Notes: generated by a model from the sequence alone, not told the origin. Positions 1-9,590 are shown, numbered from the stretch's first letter. The stretch: 64,000 nt of DNA from Burkholderia sp. Ax-1724 (GCF_011752995.1 NZ_VWWL01000007.1:62001-126000); one strand, 5' to 3'. A program made the numbers and translations.

Positions 1-48
1 GTGGCCGTCGTGCAAAAAATGGGCGGAAAAGCGCTGGCGGAAAATGTC

Positions 49-246
49 TCAGGAAGACCGCTTGATGGCCCGCAATGCGTTGTTGCCGGTTTCCGTCACG
101 CGCCACCGTTCGTTGCCCGATGCGAGGCGTTCGAGTTGCACCAGTTGGCGTTCGAGCAATGCATCGAGTTCTTCACGGTCCATATCGACCTGGTTGGGGG
201 CGTCCTTGACGAGCAACAACGTGGCGAATTCATGCGGACTCAGCAT
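49..246 (-). CDS. small conserved hypothetical protein
   Basis: This short acidic protein of 65 residues is read leftward and has no domain I recognise. I chose the ATG at 246 because a GGAGAG ribosome-binding site lies about eight bases upstream; two earlier in-frame starts at 267 and 258 lack one. The middle is rich in Asp, Glu and Leu (an amphipathic helix with LDALLERQLVQLERL), followed by a WRVTETG segment that resembles the wing of a small winged-helix protein. It sits on the same strand just downstream of the GlpR gene, separated by about 320 bases without a gene. A small DNA- or protein-binding role is possible, but this is only inference. Confidence 0.6.
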   Translation of the reverse strand: MLSPHEFATLLLVKDAPNQVDMDREELDALLERQLVQLERLASGNERWRVTETGNNALRAIKRSS

Positions 247-563
247 CGTTCTCTCCATGTCAGGCAATCGCGGACAGCCTTGCAGGCAACCGGCACGGCC
301 GGTCGAGTCCGCTAAAAGGATCAGGGCGGGAAGTACGGCTTATACGACAGATTCAATAGCCGACGCCGCGCGAAGCGCGCAACGAAGGCCGGGGAACTGG
401 AGTGTAGTCAACCACCTGTGAAACACCAACCCGGCCCCCGTAAATTTTCCCTTTGACAATTGGGCCACCGGGAGGCGGTCGGCGAGAGCCGCCAGATTCT
501 TGATTTCACTCGAAGTTTTGCGTGCGCCGCAGCATGGCGGAGAACGCCTAGCGCGAGCGGACC

Positions 564-1343
564 TTACCCGGCGATATAGACCTGGCAGTTGGCGGCGGTG
601 AGCGTCTCGGCCATGTCCGCGGGCGGGGCGGCGTCGGTGAACAGCGCGTCGATCTGGTCGAGATGTCCCTGGCGAACCAGCGCCGGGCGGCCGAATTTGG
701 AGTGGTCGGCGGCGAGGAACACGGTGCGCGCGTGCTCGATGATCGCCTCGGCGACGCGCACTTCGCGCGTGTCGAAGTCGCGCAGCGTGCCGTCGGTTTC
801 GATGCTCGACGTACCGATGATCGCGAAATCGACCTTGAACTGGCGGATGAAGTCGATCGCCAGCTCGCCGACGATGCCCTTGTCCCACGGCCGCACGATG
901 CCGCCCGTCACGAGCACCTCGCAATCGGGATAGCCGCTCATCATGCTAGCGACGTTCAGATTGTTCGTAATCACGCGCAAGCCGCGATGCCGGTTGAGCG
1001 CGCGCGCGATTTCTTCGGTGGTCGTGCCGAGATTGATGAAGAGCGATGCCTGATCGGGAATGTGAGTGGCCACTAGCGTCGCGATGCGCCGTTTCTCCTC
1101 GTGGAACATGCGCTGGCGCGCCGTGTACGAGACGTTCTCGGAGCTGGTCGGCAGGCTCGCTCCGCCGTGATAGCGGCGCAGCAGGTTCATGTCGGCGAGC
1201 CAGTTCACGTCGCGGCGGATCGTCTGCGGTGTCACGTTGAAATGACTCGCGAGGTCGTCCACGGTGACGAAGCCGTCGCGTTGCACCCACTCCAGCAATT
1301 CCTGTTGCCGGGCGTTGAGAGTCAGGCGGGGGTCTCGTGTCAT
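564..1343 (-). CDS. glpR: DeoR-family transcriptional regulator, GlpR-like
   Basis: This 259-residue protein has the standard DeoR layout: an N-terminal HTH at about residues 22-60 (NVTPQTIRRDVNWLAD is the recognition region), then the sugar-phosphate sensor domain from about 78 to 235. The order and wording of the conserved blocks (TIRRDxNxLA, RxHGGA, TNNLNVA, DHSKFGR, FTDA) match the glycerol-3-phosphate repressor GlpR almost throughout, so it most likely represses glycerol catabolism and is released by glycerol-3-phosphate. The glp catabolic genes themselves are not in the window and are probably to the left. It is transcribed divergently from ggt, and the shared region contains an 8+8 bp palindrome. 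A role in controlling ggt cannot be excluded. Confidence 0.85.
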   Translation of the reverse strand: MTRDPRLTLNARQQELLEWVQRDGFVTVDDLASHFNVTPQTIRRDVNWLADMNLLRRYHGGASLPTSSENVSYTARQRMFHEEKRRIATLVATHIPDQASLFINLGTTTEEIARALNRHRGLRVITNNLNVASMMSGYPDCEVLVTGGIVRPWDKGIVGELAIDFIRQFKVDFAIIGTSSIETDGTLRDFDTREVRVAEAIIEHARTVFLAADHSKFGRPALVRQGHLDQIDALFTDAAPPADMAETLTAANCQVYIAG

Positions 1344-1528
1344 GTGTCGCGTATCGTGGATGGGGTGGCGGCGTGGCCGGCGCGTGGTCGAGGCCGGCCG
1401 CCCGTGGGCGGGGTGCGGCTATTGTAAGACCATCGGGCCTGTTGTCCGCCAACCCGCGCAATCCGCATGGGCGCGCTGCTGAAGCTCGGCACCGGCTTCG
1501 AGCACCCATTCAGGCGAATTACGCATTT

Positions 1529-1547
1529 ATTCATTTGATAAATGAAT
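1529..1547. promoter_or_regulatory. palindromic operator candidate between glpR and ggt
   Basis: A perfect inverted repeat, ATTCATTT, three-base spacer, AAATGAAT, lies in an AT-rich island inside the 322-bp divergent region (1344-1665). The surrounding DNA is GC-rich, so the symmetry stands out. It fits a dimeric regulator site for either flanking gene. The bound protein is unknown. Confidence 0.45.
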
Positions 1548-1665
1548 TTGTTTTTTGGGCCCGTTCGCGCTGCAATCCGGAGTTCCCCGTTTTACCTGCT
1601 TTACAACCTTTCCCATGAGGCCCAGCGACTTTTCGCGCCGGGCCGCGCTTTCGAGAGTGTTCGAC

Positions 1666-3306
1666 ATGACTGGCTTCAGTAACTGGCACAACCCCTATCC
1701 GACGCAACGTTTGCCCGTATTCGCACGCAACATCGTGTCGACCTCTCATCCGCTCGCCGCGCAGGCCGGGCTGCGCATGCTGTGGAAGGGGGGCAATGCC
1801 GTCGACGCGGCGATTGCCGCCGCCGCCGCGATCACGGTGGTCGAGCCGGTGTCGTGCGGCCTCGGCGGCGATGCGTTCGCGCTCGTGTGGGACGGCAAGA
1901 AGCTGCACGGCCTGAACGCCTCGGGCGTGTCGCCGGCCGCGTGGAACGTCGATTACTTCAAGCGCAAATACGGCGAGGTGAACTGCCTCGCGAAGCAGCC
2001 CAAGCGCGGCTGGGACGCGGTCACGGTGCCGGGCGTGATCGCCGGCTGGGAAGCGCTGCACCAGAAGTTCGGCAAGCTGCCGTTCGCAGACCTGATGGAG
2101 CCGGCCATCGAGATCGCCGAGCGCGGTCACGCGGTGGCGAGCATCGTCGCCTACAAGTGGGCGGCCGCCGTGCCGGAGCTGAAGGACCTGCCCGGCTTCG
2201 CGCAGACCTTCATGCCGCACGGCCGCGCGCCTGAAGTCAGCGAACTGGTGCGCCTGCCCGGTCACGCGAAGACGCTGCGCCTGCTCGCCGAGCAGGGCCC
2301 GCGCGCGTACTACGAAGGCGAGATCGCCGAGCGCATCGCCGCGTTCGCGCGCGAGGGCGGTGCCGCGCTGACCGCCGACGATCTGCGCAACTACCGCGCG
2401 GACTGGGTCGAGCCGATCGGCAAGGACTATCGCGGCTACACCGTGCACGAGATTCCGCCGAACGGGCAGGGCATCGCCGCGCTGGTGGCACTCGGCATCC
2501 TCGAAAAGTTCGACGTGAAATCGCTGAAGGTAGACAGCGTCGAGTCGCAGCATCTGCAGATCGAAGCGATGAAGCTCGCGTTCGCCGACCTGTATCGCTA
2601 CGTGGCCGACCCGCGTTCGATGGACGTCACGCCGGAGCAGATGCTCGACGACGCCTACCTGACTTCGCGCGCGAAGCTGATCGATCCGAAGCGCGCGACG
2701 CATTTCGACTTCGGCATGCCGAAGGCGGGCGGCACGATCTACATGTCGGCCGCGGACGAGAACGGCATGATGGTCAGCTTCATCCAGTCGAACTACATGG
2801 GTTTCGGCTCGGGCATCGTCGTGCCGGACACCGGCATCGCGCTGCAGAACCGCGGCTGCGGCTTCTCGATGGACCCGAAATCGCCGAACGTCGTCGAGGG
2901 CGGCAAGCGGCCGTTCCATACGATCATCCCGGCGTTCCTCACGCAGCAGGTGAACGGCCAGCAGGAAGCGGTGATGAGTTTCGGCGTGATGGGCGGCGAC
3001 ATGCAGCCGCAGGGCCATCTGCAAACGGTGGTGCGCATGCTCGACTACGGCCAGCAGCCGCAGGCCGCGTGCGATGCGCCGCGCTGGAAGGTCAACCGTG
3101 ACTTCACGGTCGACATCGAGTCGACGCTCGATCCGAAGACGACCGAGGGTTTGCAGAAGCTCGGCCACACGCTCAAGTCGGTCGACGATCCGTATATGGA
3201 CTTCGGCTCCGGCCAGTTCATCTGGAAGCTCGATCGCAACGAGCCGGAGCGCGGCTATGTCGCGGCCAGCGACAGCCGGCGCGACGGGCTCGCCGCAGGT
3301 TTCTGA
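1666..3306 (+). CDS. ggt: gamma-glutamyltransferase family protein
   Basis: This 546-residue Ntn-hydrolase of the gamma-glutamyltranspeptidase family transfers or hydrolyses gamma-glutamyl groups from glutathione and related amides. The precursor is expected to cleave itself before the catalytic threonine, here Thr357 in the GGTIYMSAAD block; GNAVDAAIAA near residue 43 and CGLGGDAF near 64 are family signatures. I chose the ATG at 1666 because the protein similarity begins there (MTGFSNWHNPYP), whereas the extension to 1555 is not protein-like. No signal peptide is visible after this start, so it may be cytoplasmic, as in the YwrD-like branch. An MHS-type transporter follows at 3538 and may act on a related substrate. 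Confidence 0.88.
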   Translation: MTGFSNWHNPYPTQRLPVFARNIVSTSHPLAAQAGLRMLWKGGNAVDAAIAAAAAITVVEPVSCGLGGDAFALVWDGKKLHGLNASGVSPAAWNVDYFKRKYGEVNCLAKQPKRGWDAVTVPGVIAGWEALHQKFGKLPFADLMEPAIEIAERGHAVASIVAYKWAAAVPELKDLPGFAQTFMPHGRAPEVSELVRLPGHAKTLRLLAEQGPRAYYEGEIAERIAAFAREGGAALTADDLRNYRADWVEPIGKDYRGYTVHEIPPNGQGIAALVALGILEKFDVKSLKVDSVESQHLQIEAMKLAFADLYRYVADPRSMDVTPEQMLDDAYLTSRAKLIDPKRATHFDFGMPKAGGTIYMSAADENGMMVSFIQSNYMGFGSGIVVPDTGIALQNRGCGFSMDPKSPNVVEGGKRPFHTIIPAFLTQQVNGQQEAVMSFGVMGGDMQPQGHLQTVVRMLDYGQQPQAACDAPRWKVNRDFTVDIESTLDPKTTEGLQKLGHTLKSVDDPYMDFGSGQFIWKLDRNEPERGYVAASDSRRDGLAAGF

Positions 3307-3537
3307 AGCAAGGGCTTCGAGCTGCGGCGCCGTGGCTCGAAGCCGGATTCGGGAACCGCTTCGACAGGATGCGCGGCGCTTCGTACGCCGCGCCCGTCCA
3401 TGCCGGGCGCGTCGCCGCTGAACGGCATGGGCCGTGTGAGCGCTGTGCCGCTCGCGCAGGCGTGGGTATGCTCGTGCAAGCGGCGCCGCACGCACCCCGG
3501 AATCACGTATCACGTATCAGACCGGCAGGAGACCCCC

Positions 3538-4926
3538 ATGAACCATCCCGCATCGCGTTCCGCGAGCGCATCCCCTCATGTATCGCCCGCGCCGCTTTCG
3601 AAGGCCATGGTGCGGCGTATCGTATTTTCGTCGTCGATCGGCAACGCGCTCGAGTGGTTCGACTTCCTCGTCTACGGCTACTTCGCGACGATCATCGCGA
3701 AACAGTTCTTCCCGTTGCACGACGAGTGGCTCTCGACGCTGCTGGCCATCGCCACGTTCGGCATCTCGTTCCTGATGCGCCCGCTCGGCGCGGTCGTGCT
3801 CGGCCTGTACGGCGATCGCAAGGGCCGCAAGGCGGCGCTCACGCTCGCCATCGCCTTGATGATGGTCGGCACCTTCACGATGGCGGTGATGCCGCCGTTT
3901 TCGTCGATCGGACTCGCGGCGCCGTTGCTGGTGCTGCTCGCGCGGCTCGTGCAGGGCTTCGCGGTGGGCGGCGAATTCGGCAGCGCGACGGCCTTCATGG
4001 TCGAGCACAGCGCGTCGCGGCGCGGCTATTACGCGAGCTGGCAGTTCGCGAGCCAAGGCCTCGCGGCGATTGCCGCGGCCACCTTCGGCTCGCTGCTGAC
4101 CGCCTGGCTGCCGGCCGAACACCTCAATAGCTGGGGCTGGCGCGTGCCGTTCGTGTTCGGCTTGCTGGTCGGTCCGGTGGGCTATTACATCCGCTCGCAT
4201 CTCGACGAGACGCCCGAATTTCTCGCGCTGCGTGAAGAGCGAGAAGCGGAACGTGAAGCTCGCGAGGCGGCCGGCGAACGCAAGGCCGTCGATACGAGCA
4301 AGGATGCGTCGTTCGCGAATCAGTGGGTCAACCTGTTGCTCGCGATCGGCATCGTTGCTCAATCGACGGTCGGCGTGTACGTGTTGCAGCTTTATATGCC
4401 GCTTTATGCGGTCAAGCAGTTGCATATGGCGGCGGCCGCGTCGTTCGGCGTGGTCGTGCTGAACGGCGGCATGCAGTTCATCTTTTCGCCGGTCATGGGC
4501 GCGCTGTCCGATCGCATCGGCCGGATTCGCATCATGCTGACCACGTCGATCCTGATGGGGCTGCTGATCTATCCGATGTTCGCGTGGCTGCAGTTTCATC
4601 CGACGATCGGCTGGCTGCTGTTGCTGCAAGGCGTCGCCGGTATTTTCAAGGCCGCCTATTCGGGGCCGATGCCCGCGTTGATGTCGGAGATTTTCCCGAC
4701 CCAGGTTCGTTCGACGGGGCTTTCGATCGGTTACAGCATCGGCGTGACGATCTTCGGCGGCTTTGCGCCGACCATCGTCGAGACCTTCATTCATCTGACC
4801 GGCGACAAGCTCGCGCCGAGCTACTACGTGCTGCTCGCGGCGGTGTTGTCGGGGGTGTCGCTCATCATCGTGGCGCTGCGCATGCGCCGCATGCGTCCGG
4901 CTCAGGCCGGCGTGCTGCCCGCCTGA
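3538..4926 (+). CDS. MFS transporter, metabolite:H+ symporter (MHS) family
   Basis: This 462-residue inner-membrane symporter has about 12 predicted helices. The opening block GNALEWFDFLVYGYF, the loop motif GDRKGRKAAL and GFAVGGEFGSATAF are characteristic of the MHS group (ShiA, KgtP, ProP, citrate and dicarboxylate importers). A charged stretch rich in Glu and Arg near residues 230-255 is the expected central cytoplasmic loop. The start at 3538 has a good AGGAGA site upstream, while the longer frame to 3400 is not protein-like. It follows ggt on the same strand after 231 bases and ends at a strong terminator. The substrate is probably an organic acid or amino acid, but this cannot be read from sequence. 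Confidence 0.85.
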   Translation: MNHPASRSASASPHVSPAPLSKAMVRRIVFSSSIGNALEWFDFLVYGYFATIIAKQFFPLHDEWLSTLLAIATFGISFLMRPLGAVVLGLYGDRKGRKAALTLAIALMMVGTFTMAVMPPFSSIGLAAPLLVLLARLVQGFAVGGEFGSATAFMVEHSASRRGYYASWQFASQGLAAIAAATFGSLLTAWLPAEHLNSWGWRVPFVFGLLVGPVGYYIRSHLDETPEFLALREEREAEREAREAAGERKAVDTSKDASFANQWVNLLLAIGIVAQSTVGVYVLQLYMPLYAVKQLHMAAAASFGVVVLNGGMQFIFSPVMGALSDRIGRIRIMLTTSILMGLLIYPMFAWLQFHPTIGWLLLLQGVAGIFKAAYSGPMPALMSEIFPTQVRSTGLSIGYSIGVTIFGGFAPTIVETFIHLTGDKLAPSYYVLLAAVLSGVSLIIVALRMRRMRPAQAGVLPA

Positions 4927-5345
4927 GTGCGCCGCAACACGCCGCAACACGCCGCAACCGGCAGGCGCGCGGCCGCCATCGATGCCGCGGCGCGCCAGCC
5001 TTTGCCGGTTGGACCGATCCTTCGGCTTTCGTATGCGGACTGAAATGTGCCGAAAGCCAACTCCTCGAAGCCGGCTCGTCGAGCCGGTTTTTTTTCGCTC
5101 CCCGCCCGCCGCTTTAACCTGCTGGAATATTTCGCCTATCTGCGAAGCGGAACTGCGGCGGTGCGGCATGGTCTGTGCAGAGTACTCTTCATGGGGCGCT
5201 GCATAGTCGCTTAACACCGGCTAACATGCAGAGTACAAGAGCCCAACTCTAATTCACGGCGTTGTATCCGACACGGCATCACGGCGAGCGCGGGGCGGTT
5301 GCGAGCAGGCTCCACGAGTCGGTACGGCATTCGGAGCAAGACACG
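4927..5345. other. intergenic region with short repeat and terminator
   Basis: This 419-base stretch has no convincing gene. It begins with three copies of a 10-bp unit ACGCCGCAAC just after the transporter stop, then contains the terminator at 5071-5095. The right half, up to the ferritin-like gene, presumably holds that gene's promoter, but I see no strong consensus. Confidence 0.5.
5071..5095 (+). terminator. Rho-independent terminator after the MHS transporter
   Basis: A seven-base-pair GC stem, CCGGCTC / GAGCCGG with a three-base loop, is followed directly by eight T residues. It ends the transcript that includes the transporter. Confidence 0.9.
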
Positions 5346-6173
5346 ATGCACACAGAGCTGAACCATGTCATGCCCTGGCGGATCGAGGACATCGACCTTA
5401 CCCGCATCGACCGGCAGAAGGCCTCCGCGAACGAAGACCTGCTGTTGCTGCTGTGCGCGGCTTCGTTTATCGAAAGCGGCACCGACCTCTACACCAGTAA
5501 TCTCAGTACCTTCTTCAACGACGATCCCGAAGTCTCGGCCTGGCTCAACAACGAGTGGGAGCCCGAGGAAATGCAGCATGGCCGCTCGCTGAAGACCTAT
5601 ATCGGCTACGTGTGGCCCGAATTCGACTGGGACACCGCGTTTCGCAACTTCATGGCCGAATACTCGCTGACCTGCTCGGTCGAGGATTTCGAAAAGACCC
5701 GCGCGCTCGAAATGGTCGCGCGTTGCGTGGTCGAAACCGGCACGGCGACGCTGTATCGCGCGATCAACGAATGCTCGGACGAGCCGGTGCTCAAGCAGAT
5801 CACCGACAACATCCGCACCGACGAAGTCCGGCATTACAAGCACTTTTTCAAGTATTTCAAGAAGTACAACAGGATCGAAGGCAATGGTCGTCTCGCGGTG
5901 CTCGGTGCGCTGATGCGCCGCGTGATGGAGATCAAGAACGAGGATTCGGAGATCGCGCTGCGGCATGTGTTTGCGATCCGCTATCCTGAGCGCGTGCACG
6001 ATTCCGCGTATAACCGCGAGCGTGCGGCGCGCATCAACACCCTGGTGCGGCGCAATCTGTCGGCCGACATGTGCGTGAAGATGCTGCTCAAGCCGCTCGA
6101 TCTGCCGGCACGCATTCAGCCGGGCGTGCATTATCCGCTCGCGAAGATCACGCAGCACGTGTTCTTCCGCTGA
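5346..6173 (+). CDS. ferritin-like di-iron protein
   Basis: This 275-residue mostly helical protein carries two carboxylate-histidine motifs typical of ferritin-like di-iron proteins: EEMQH at residues 74-78 and DEVRH at 159-163. Additional glutamates at about 43 (FIES) and 130 (VETGT) would complete the metal site. The spacing resembles the acyl-ACP desaturase and ribonucleotide-reductase type fold rather than storage ferritin, so an oxygen-activating oxidase or desaturase-like activity is more likely than iron storage. The ATG at 5346 follows a purine-rich segment and is the first start where conserved sequence begins (MHTELNHVMPWR). It stands alone, followed by a probable terminator at 6262-6297. 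The substrate is unknown. Confidence 0.75.
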   Translation: MHTELNHVMPWRIEDIDLTRIDRQKASANEDLLLLLCAASFIESGTDLYTSNLSTFFNDDPEVSAWLNNEWEPEEMQHGRSLKTYIGYVWPEFDWDTAFRNFMAEYSLTCSVEDFEKTRALEMVARCVVETGTATLYRAINECSDEPVLKQITDNIRTDEVRHYKHFFKYFKKYNRIEGNGRLAVLGALMRRVMEIKNEDSEIALRHVFAIRYPERVHDSAYNRERAARINTLVRRNLSADMCVKMLLKPLDLPARIQPGVHYPLAKITQHVFFR

Positions 6174-6261
6174 TCCGGCGGCGCGCCGGTTTTTGCGCTG
6201 ACGTTGCGTTAATAACCGTGCGCTGACCTCGCGATGATCTGGCGACGAACTCGGCGCGGCG

Positions 6262-6297
6262 ACGAGGCGAGGCTCGCTCACGCGGGCCTCGTTCTTT
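6262..6297 (+). terminator. probable terminator after the ferritin-like gene
   Basis: ACGAGGC pairs with GCCTCGT across a 17-base loop, and the 3' arm runs into TCTTTTC. The loop is long and the T run is interrupted, so this is weaker than the other terminators listed. Confidence 0.45.
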
Positions 6298-6359
6298 TCG
6301 CGGTATTCGCAGCATTCGCGGCATGATGGAGCCTTGTCCATTTCAACCTGACCGACCGC

Positions 6360-6896
6360 ATGAGCGATTCTTCCGCATCTACCCCGGCGCCCGCGCGTCC
6401 GCTCGAACAGAATGTGTTCGATGAATGGCCCGACGCCGTGCGCGCGTTGTTCGATGGTTCGTCGATCGGCGGCAAGAGCGGCTTTACCGCTTCGCTGCTC
6501 ACCGTCGATGCGAACGGCCACGTGCGCACGTCCTTGCTGAGCGTCGGCGAACTCTATGCGCCCGATGCGCGCACGCTGTGCATCGCGTTATGGCCGCAGG
6601 CGCGAGCGACGCGCGCAATCGCGCAAAGCGGCCGCGCGACGCTCAGCTTTGTCTGCGACGCGGCGTTCTATCAGGTGCAGTTGCGTGTCGCACCGCTGGC
6701 GAGCGCGGTCGGCGACGACAGCGGCCTCGTCTATCTGCTCGGTTCGATCGACACAGGGGAAGCGCAGAGCGTGCGTTATGCGCGCCTCACGGGCGGCATC
6801 ACGTTCGAACTGGAAGGGGGCGGAAGGGAAGTGCTCGACCGGTGGGAGAAGCAGGTCGAGCATTTGAAACGGGCCGCTGCCGCGACCCGCCGTTAG
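6360..6896 (+). CDS. pyridoxamine 5'-phosphate oxidase-like FMN-binding split-barrel protein
   Basis: This 178-residue protein resembles the pyridoxamine-phosphate-oxidase-like split-barrel family. Supporting segments are GFTASLLTVDANGHVRTSLLS near 40-60, the strand CIALWPQARATRAI near 75-88, and a hydrophobic core strand near 95-110. Members bind FMN, F420 or heme as dimers and often act on unknown small molecules. Only part of the PdxH active site is evident and there is no vitamin B6 context, so I would not call it PdxH. The gene is monocistronic. Its TAG stop lies inside the first unit of a short 13-bp repeat array. Confidence 0.65.
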   Translation: MSDSSASTPAPARPLEQNVFDEWPDAVRALFDGSSIGGKSGFTASLLTVDANGHVRTSLLSVGELYAPDARTLCIALWPQARATRAIAQSGRATLSFVCDAAFYQVQLRVAPLASAVGDDSGLVYLLGSIDTGEAQSVRYARLTGGITFELEGGGREVLDRWEKQVEHLKRAAAATRR

Positions 6897-6956
6897 TTCA
6901 AGCTGTTAGTTCAAGCCGTTGGTCCGCGCTGTTAGTCCTCGCCGTTAGTCGCTCAC
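6892..6956. repeat. five degenerate 13-bp tandem units
   Basis: Five consecutive 13-base units begin GTTAG or GTTGG: two near-identical copies of GTTAGTTCAAGCY, then GTTGGTCCGCGCT, GTTAGTCCTCGCC and GTTAGTCGCTCAC. The first unit contains the stop codon of the preceding gene. The array lies between two convergent genes. Confidence 0.75.
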
Positions 6957-7040
6957 CGAGGCGCTGACGGCTGGCGAAACGACGGCTTCAAAGGCCGCGG
7001 AATCCCACGAGCTTCGACAGAGGCTCAACGGCCCGGAGGC

Positions 7041-8636
7041 TCAGCGGCCGCGCTCACCATTGCGCGGCGGCTGGGCGCCACGCGGTGCATCGTTGCGCGG
7101 CTTCGCGCCGCCGCCGAGCAACGCGCCCGGGTTGCTGTTGTGCGAGCGATTGCCTTGCGGTTTGCGCGGCGCGTGATGTGCGGCCGCACCGTCATGCGCA
7201 GCCGCGCGCGGCCGGTCGTCGTGACGTTGCGCGTCGCGTCGCGGCTGGCCGCCGTTGCCGGCTGGCTTCGCGCCTTGCGGGCGCGGCGACGGCTGACCAT
7301 TCGACGCGCGCTGTCCCGAGCGTTGCCCCGAACCTTGCCCCGGTTTTGCCGAAGCCGCAGCGGATGCCGAGCGCGCATTGGCGCCTGCAGCCGCATTCGC
7401 GTTGCCACCTTCGCGCCGTCCGGCGCCTTGCCCCTGACGCGGTGAGCGGCCGCCACCGCCCTGGCTACGACGCTGAATCGGCTCGGGCTTCGCGTTCGGG
7501 TCCGGCTCGAATCCGGCGATCACTTCCTGCGGCACCGGACGCTTGATGAGCTTCTCGATGTCCTTCAGCAACTGCAATTCATCGACGCATACGAGCGACA
7601 CCGCCTCGCCCGTCGCGCCCGCGCGGCCCGTGCGGCCGATGCGGTGCACGTAATCTTCCGGCACGTTCGGCAGATCGAAGTTGACCACGTGCGGCAGCTG
7701 ATCGATATCGATGCCGCGTGCGGCGATGTCGGTCGCGACCAGCACCTGCAGCGTGCCGTCCTTGAACTCGGCGAGCGCGCGCGTGCGCGCCGACTGGCTC
7801 TTGTTGCCGTGAATCGCGAGCGCGCTGATGCCGTCCTTCGTCAACTGCTCGGCAAGGCGGTTCGCGCCGTGCTTGGTGCGCGTGAACACGAGCACCTGGA
7901 ACCAGTTGTGCTGACGGATCAGATGCGTGAGCAGGTCGCGCTTGCGGTCGCGATCGACCGGGTGAATCTTCTGCGCGACCGTTTCGGCCGTCGTATTGCG
8001 GCGCGCGACTTCGATCAGCGCCGGCGAGTCGAGCAGGCTGTCGGCGAGTGCCTTGATCTCGTCGGAGAAGGTGGCCGAGAACAGCAGGTTCTGGCGCTTC
8101 GGCGGCAGCTTCGCGAGCACGCGCTTGATGTCGTGGATGAAGCCCATGTCGAGCATGCGGTCCGCTTCGTCGAGCACGAGAATCTCGAGATGCGACAGGT
8201 CGATGGTCTTCTGCTGCATGTGATCGAGCAGACGGCCCGGCGTCGCGACGACGATATCGACGCCGCGCTTCAACGCATCGATCTGCGGATTGATGCCGAC
8301 GCCGCCGAACATCACGGTCGACTTCAGCTTCAGGTATTTGCCGTACGCGCGCACGCTTTCTTCGACCTGAGCGGCGAGTTCGCGCGTCGGCGTGAGGATC
8401 AGCGCGCGGATCACGCGCTTGCCGCCGGCGGCCGGCGGCATCGATTGCAGACGCTGCAGGATCGGCAGCGTGAAGCCGGCGGTCTTGCCGGTGCCGGTTT
8501 GCGCGCCGGCGAGCAGATCGCCGCCGTTGAGCACGGCGGGGATCGCCTGGGTCTGGATCGGGGTCGGGCTGGTATAGCCGAGTTCGTTGACAGCGCGGAC
8601 CAGCGGTTCGGACAAGCCGAGGGAATCAAAAGACAT
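7041..8636 (-). CDS. rhlE: DEAD-box ATP-dependent RNA helicase RhlE
   Basis: This 531-residue protein has the full DEAD-box helicase core: F/Q motif ([11 protein letters not shown]), Walker A AQTGTGKT at 45-52, PTRELA, DEAD within [16 protein letters not shown], and [10 protein letters not shown] near residue 330. It unwinds short RNA duplexes in ribosome assembly and RNA turnover. The core wording ([11 protein letters not shown] at the start) fits RhlE. The last 150 or so residues are low-complexity, rich in Gly, Arg, Gln, Asn and Ala, which is a typical RNA-binding tail in this group. The start MSFDSLGL at 8636 is preferred over an ATG five codons earlier because RhlE proteins begin this way. 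Confidence 0.92.
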   Translation of the reverse strand: MSFDSLGLSEPLVRAVNELGYTSPTPIQTQAIPAVLNGGDLLAGAQTGTGKTAGFTLPILQRLQSMPPAAGGKRVIRALILTPTRELAAQVEESVRAYGKYLKLKSTVMFGGVGINPQIDALKRGVDIVVATPGRLLDHMQQKTIDLSHLEILVLDEADRMLDMGFIHDIKRVLAKLPPKRQNLLFSATFSDEIKALADSLLDSPALIEVARRNTTAETVAQKIHPVDRDRKRDLLTHLIRQHNWFQVLVFTRTKHGANRLAEQLTKDGISALAIHGNKSQSARTRALAEFKDGTLQVLVATDIAARGIDIDQLPHVVNFDLPNVPEDYVHRIGRTGRAGATGEAVSLVCVDELQLLKDIEKLIKRPVPQEVIAGFEPDPNAKPEPIQRRSQGGGGRSPRQGQGAGRREGGNANAAAGANARSASAAASAKPGQGSGQRSGQRASNGQPSPRPQGAKPAGNGGQPRRDAQRHDDRPRAAAHDGAAAHHAPRKPQGNRSHNSNPGALLGGGAKPRNDAPRGAQPPRNGERGR

Positions 8637-8838
8637 AAAAGCTCTTTGCAATGCAGTTTCGCGAACGGCGCCAATGGGAACCCATGCGGCATGAACCCGC
8701 CGGCAAGGCGTGTGCGAGGCCGAAGCCCGGTTCCGTTCGCGGAGAAATCGGCGGCACGTTCAAAGATGTGCCGAATGTTTCGACGCGCTATGCAGACACG
8801 TCGACTGGCCTTAAGTTGCAATTCGTCGCCGTGGAGTG

Positions 8839-9459
8839 TCATGCGACATAGCGCGCGACACTGACGAATTGACACAGACTGCCCGCCAGTACGAACAGGT
8901 GCCAGATACCATGTCCGTGGCGGATGCGCTCGTCGTTGATGAAGAAATAGATACCGGCGCTATAGATGACGCCGCCGGCCACGAGCCATGCGGTCCCCGC
9001 GGCCGGCAACGCCTGCACCAGCGGGCGGACGGCTACGAGCGCGAGCCATCCCATCAACACGTACAACACCATCGACACGCTGCGGGTACGGCGCCCGAGC
9101 GTCAGTTCCTGCACGATGCCGAGAGCGGCAAGCCCCCAGCTTACCCCGAATAGCGACCAGCCCCACGGCCCGCGCAACGTGACGAGCGTGAAAGGGGTGT
9201 AGCTGCCGGCGATCAGCAGGTAGATCGCCGAATGATCGCATTTCTGCAGAATCGCCTTCAGACGCGGATGGCTTACGCTGTGATAGAGCGTCGAGATCGC
9301 ATACAGCACGAACAGCATCGCACCGTACACGCTGAAGCTGACCACCTTGTACGCGTCGTCGGCGAGCACGCCCATCGTGACGAGCGCCGCCAGCCCCACC
9401 ACCGACAGCACGGCGCCGACGAGATGGGTAATGCTGTTGAAACGCTCACCGACAGGCAC
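8839..9459 (-). CDS. hemolysin III / PAQR-family membrane protein
   Basis: This 206-residue integral membrane protein has about seven hydrophobic helices. The conserved family polar residues are visible: E-x-x-N-x-x-T-H at the start (GERFNSITHLVG), HSVSHP, DHSAIYLLIAGSYTPF and HGIWHLFVLAG, which place His, Asp and Ser in the membrane as in the zinc-binding PAQR/HlyIII superfamily. I chose the GTG at 9459 because GGGAG lies about nine bases upstream and homology begins just after it; the frame continues open far upstream without protein character. The name hemolysin III is historical, and a role in membrane lipid metabolism is more likely than lysis. Confidence 0.85.
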   Translation of the reverse strand: MPVGERFNSITHLVGAVLSVVGLAALVTMGVLADDAYKVVSFSVYGAMLFVLYAISTLYHSVSHPRLKAILQKCDHSAIYLLIAGSYTPFTLVTLRGPWGWSLFGVSWGLAALGIVQELTLGRRTRSVSMVLYVLMGWLALVAVRPLVQALPAAGTAWLVAGGVIYSAGIYFFINDERIRHGHGIWHLFVLAGSLCQFVSVARYVA

Positions 9460-9530
9460 GACTCTTTTCTCCCATGCGGTTTCACGAGGGCAGACACAAC
9501 CGCAAATGCGCCCACATGATACCGGTCCTG

Positions 9531-9571
9531 AAAAACGAAGGGCGCGGCCGCGAGTTTCGCAGGCCGCGCCC
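9531..9571 (-). terminator. Rho-independent terminator of the cytochrome pair
   Basis: Read on the minus strand, GGGCGCGGCC and GGCCGCGCCC form a ten-base-pair stem with a 12-base loop, followed by TTCGTTTTT. It lies 20 bases past the stop of the triheme cytochrome gene. Confidence 0.8.
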
Positions 9572-9590
9572 GGGGTGCGACGAACGCTGC

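Noticed and set aside
1531..3513. 660-codon minus-strand open frame
   Set aside because: It is the antisense of ggt in GC-rich DNA; composition is Arg/His-rich and not protein-like.
3517..5217. 566-codon minus-strand open frame
   Set aside because: It mirrors the MHS transporter and shows no family pattern.
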